From CAZBDV01 sp964490765 (GTDB lineage: Bacteria; Cloacimonadota; Cloacimonadia; Cloacimonadales; JAJBBL01): a DNA stretch of 64,000 nucleotides. Location: contig CAZBDV010000002.1 of the NCBI GenBank assembly GCA_964490765.1, forward strand, positions 1 to 64,000. Direction: 5' to 3'. A program made the position numbers and the translations under genes. Below are positions 63,519 through 64,000 of the stretch, piece by piece; positions within the stretch are counted from its first letter, which is position 1; the number at the start of each line of letters is the position of its first letter. The notes under the pieces are model-generated. The model saw only the letters and a program-made list of their open reading frames with translations, did no database searches and was not told where the DNA came from.

Positions 63519-64000
63519 TCAGCTAAATTCATCAAGTGTACCGGCAACGATCTCTGTAGGAAACAATTGAATGTAACCATAACCCGGTTTCGTGAAATCT
63601 ATCTCATATTCTTTTAATATTGCCGATAATCTGTGAGGAATTCTACGATCGTTAACGTTGGAAATAATCAGAGCAGTTTCCAGGTTCTTTTTTCTGTGCC
63701 TCATACTCAACCCTGAGAAAACCGGCATATCATAGGCTATTTTTCGAGCCATCGAAAGAGACTTGATAACAGAGGCATTATGGATTCCGATTTCCATCAT
63801 AGCGGTCAAAACATCAGGAAGTTTTCCTGTTTTGTATAGATACACGAGCATCAGATAACTATCTTCAGTAGTCTCTTCGTCAGTGTCTTTATCATATTGT
63901 GCTAATGTGTTTAAAACTTCGGTACTACTTTCTGCATTGATCAATATGCGGGTAAAGTTCTCATTCTTGAGTAATCTGGCTGTTCTGGCAAGTAACCGGA
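63519..64000 (-). CDS. Unrecognised protein, 5' end beyond the window
   Basis: The reading frame stays open to the window edge at 64000, so the visible 160 residues are only the C-terminal part; a TTG at 63944 is unlikely to be the start. The upstream in-frame codons give RLLARTARLLKNENFTRI. The middle is helical (YLMLVYLYKTGKLPDVLTAM), and the last 70 residues (TALIISNVNDRRIPHRL, EYEIDFTKPGYGYIQLF) have an alternating beta-alpha pattern faintly like PII-type signalling folds. I do not recognise a family. It precedes the histidine phosphatase gene on the same strand. Confidence 0.75.
   Translation of the reverse strand, partial: RLLARTARLLKNENFTRILINAESSTEVLNTLAQYDKDTDEETTEDSYLMLVYLYKTGKLPDVLTAMMEIGIHNASVIKSLSMARKIAYDMPVFSGLSMRHRKKNLETALIISNVNDRRIPHRLSAILKEYEIDFTKPGYGYIQLFPTEIVAGTLDEFS

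Noticed and set aside
1..64000. CRISPR arrays, insertion sequences, prophage or integrase-linked island
   Set aside because: No regularly spaced direct repeats, transposase, integrase or phage structural genes were seen on either strand.

Overview
The window looks like a chromosomal segment of a diderm, moderately AT-rich bacterium of the FCB superphylum, most like Candidatus Cloacimonadota. The reasons are seven large secreted proteins that end in a type IX-secretion-style sorting domain (a PNPFNP motif, an FlgD-like Ig fold, then a last strand near KMLLLK), a Kdo transferase (WaaA, so lipopolysaccharide), several predicted outer-membrane barrels, a 31-residue COX24-type basic protein, and a split transketolase. 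The phylum call is inference; no 16S gene is present. I see no prophage, insertion sequence, CRISPR array or defence island. About 44 genes and one tRNA fill most of the sequence.

Layout. 1-9.4 kb: secreted sorting-domain proteins (a BNR-type protein, a beta-helix protein and a propeller/carboxypeptidase-regulatory-domain protein), then a small LsrG-like monooxygenase-fold enzyme. 9.4-12.9 kb (minus): DUF192 protein, NusG-domain-II protein coupled to the AmmeMemoRadiSam radical SAM enzyme, and WaaA. 13-17.7 kb (minus): a secreted protein, then a tightly packed run of HU, COX24-like mini-protein, transketolase N half, transketolase C half and an outer-membrane barrel. 17.8-26.1 kb (minus): gltX, then glnS, an active M16 protease, its inactive M16 partner and an M28 aminopeptidase. 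26.5-32.6 kb (plus): two very large sorting-domain proteins closed by a strong terminator. 32.7-36.1 kb (minus): an alanine racemase with an unexplained 256-residue C-terminal extension, and a PIN-PhoH ATPase. 36.4-47.3 kb (plus): rpsO, pnp, ahcY, a UDP-HexNAc dehydrogenase, a NusG/UpxY-type antiterminator, hflK-hflC, UDP-glucose dehydrogenase, a small tail-anchored coiled-coil protein, tadA and tRNA-Ser(CGA). 47.4-57.8 kb (minus): slipin plus NfeD, a TPR/transmembrane/charged protein with a helix-turn-helix-like tail, lepA, and a gingipain-family (C25) protein with a sorting domain. 58.2-64 kb: an HD phosphohydrolase (plus), then on the minus strand an HhH/barrel protein, a PorV-like barrel, a MalK/UgpC-type ABC ATPase, a histidine phosphatase and a gene cut by the window edge.

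Most genes are housekeeping. The least explained items are a family of three long GC-rich palindromes in intergenic DNA (50-107, 14653-14706, 36183-36238), the alanine racemase extension, the membrane protein with a cytoplasmic HTH-like end, and an apparently solitary UpxY-like antiterminator beside sugar-nucleotide dehydrogenases. I did not find a clear new multi-gene system. Promoters that can be read are sigma70-like (TTGACA / TATAAT-type), start codons are often set by good AGGAG sites, and TTG and GTG starts occur.
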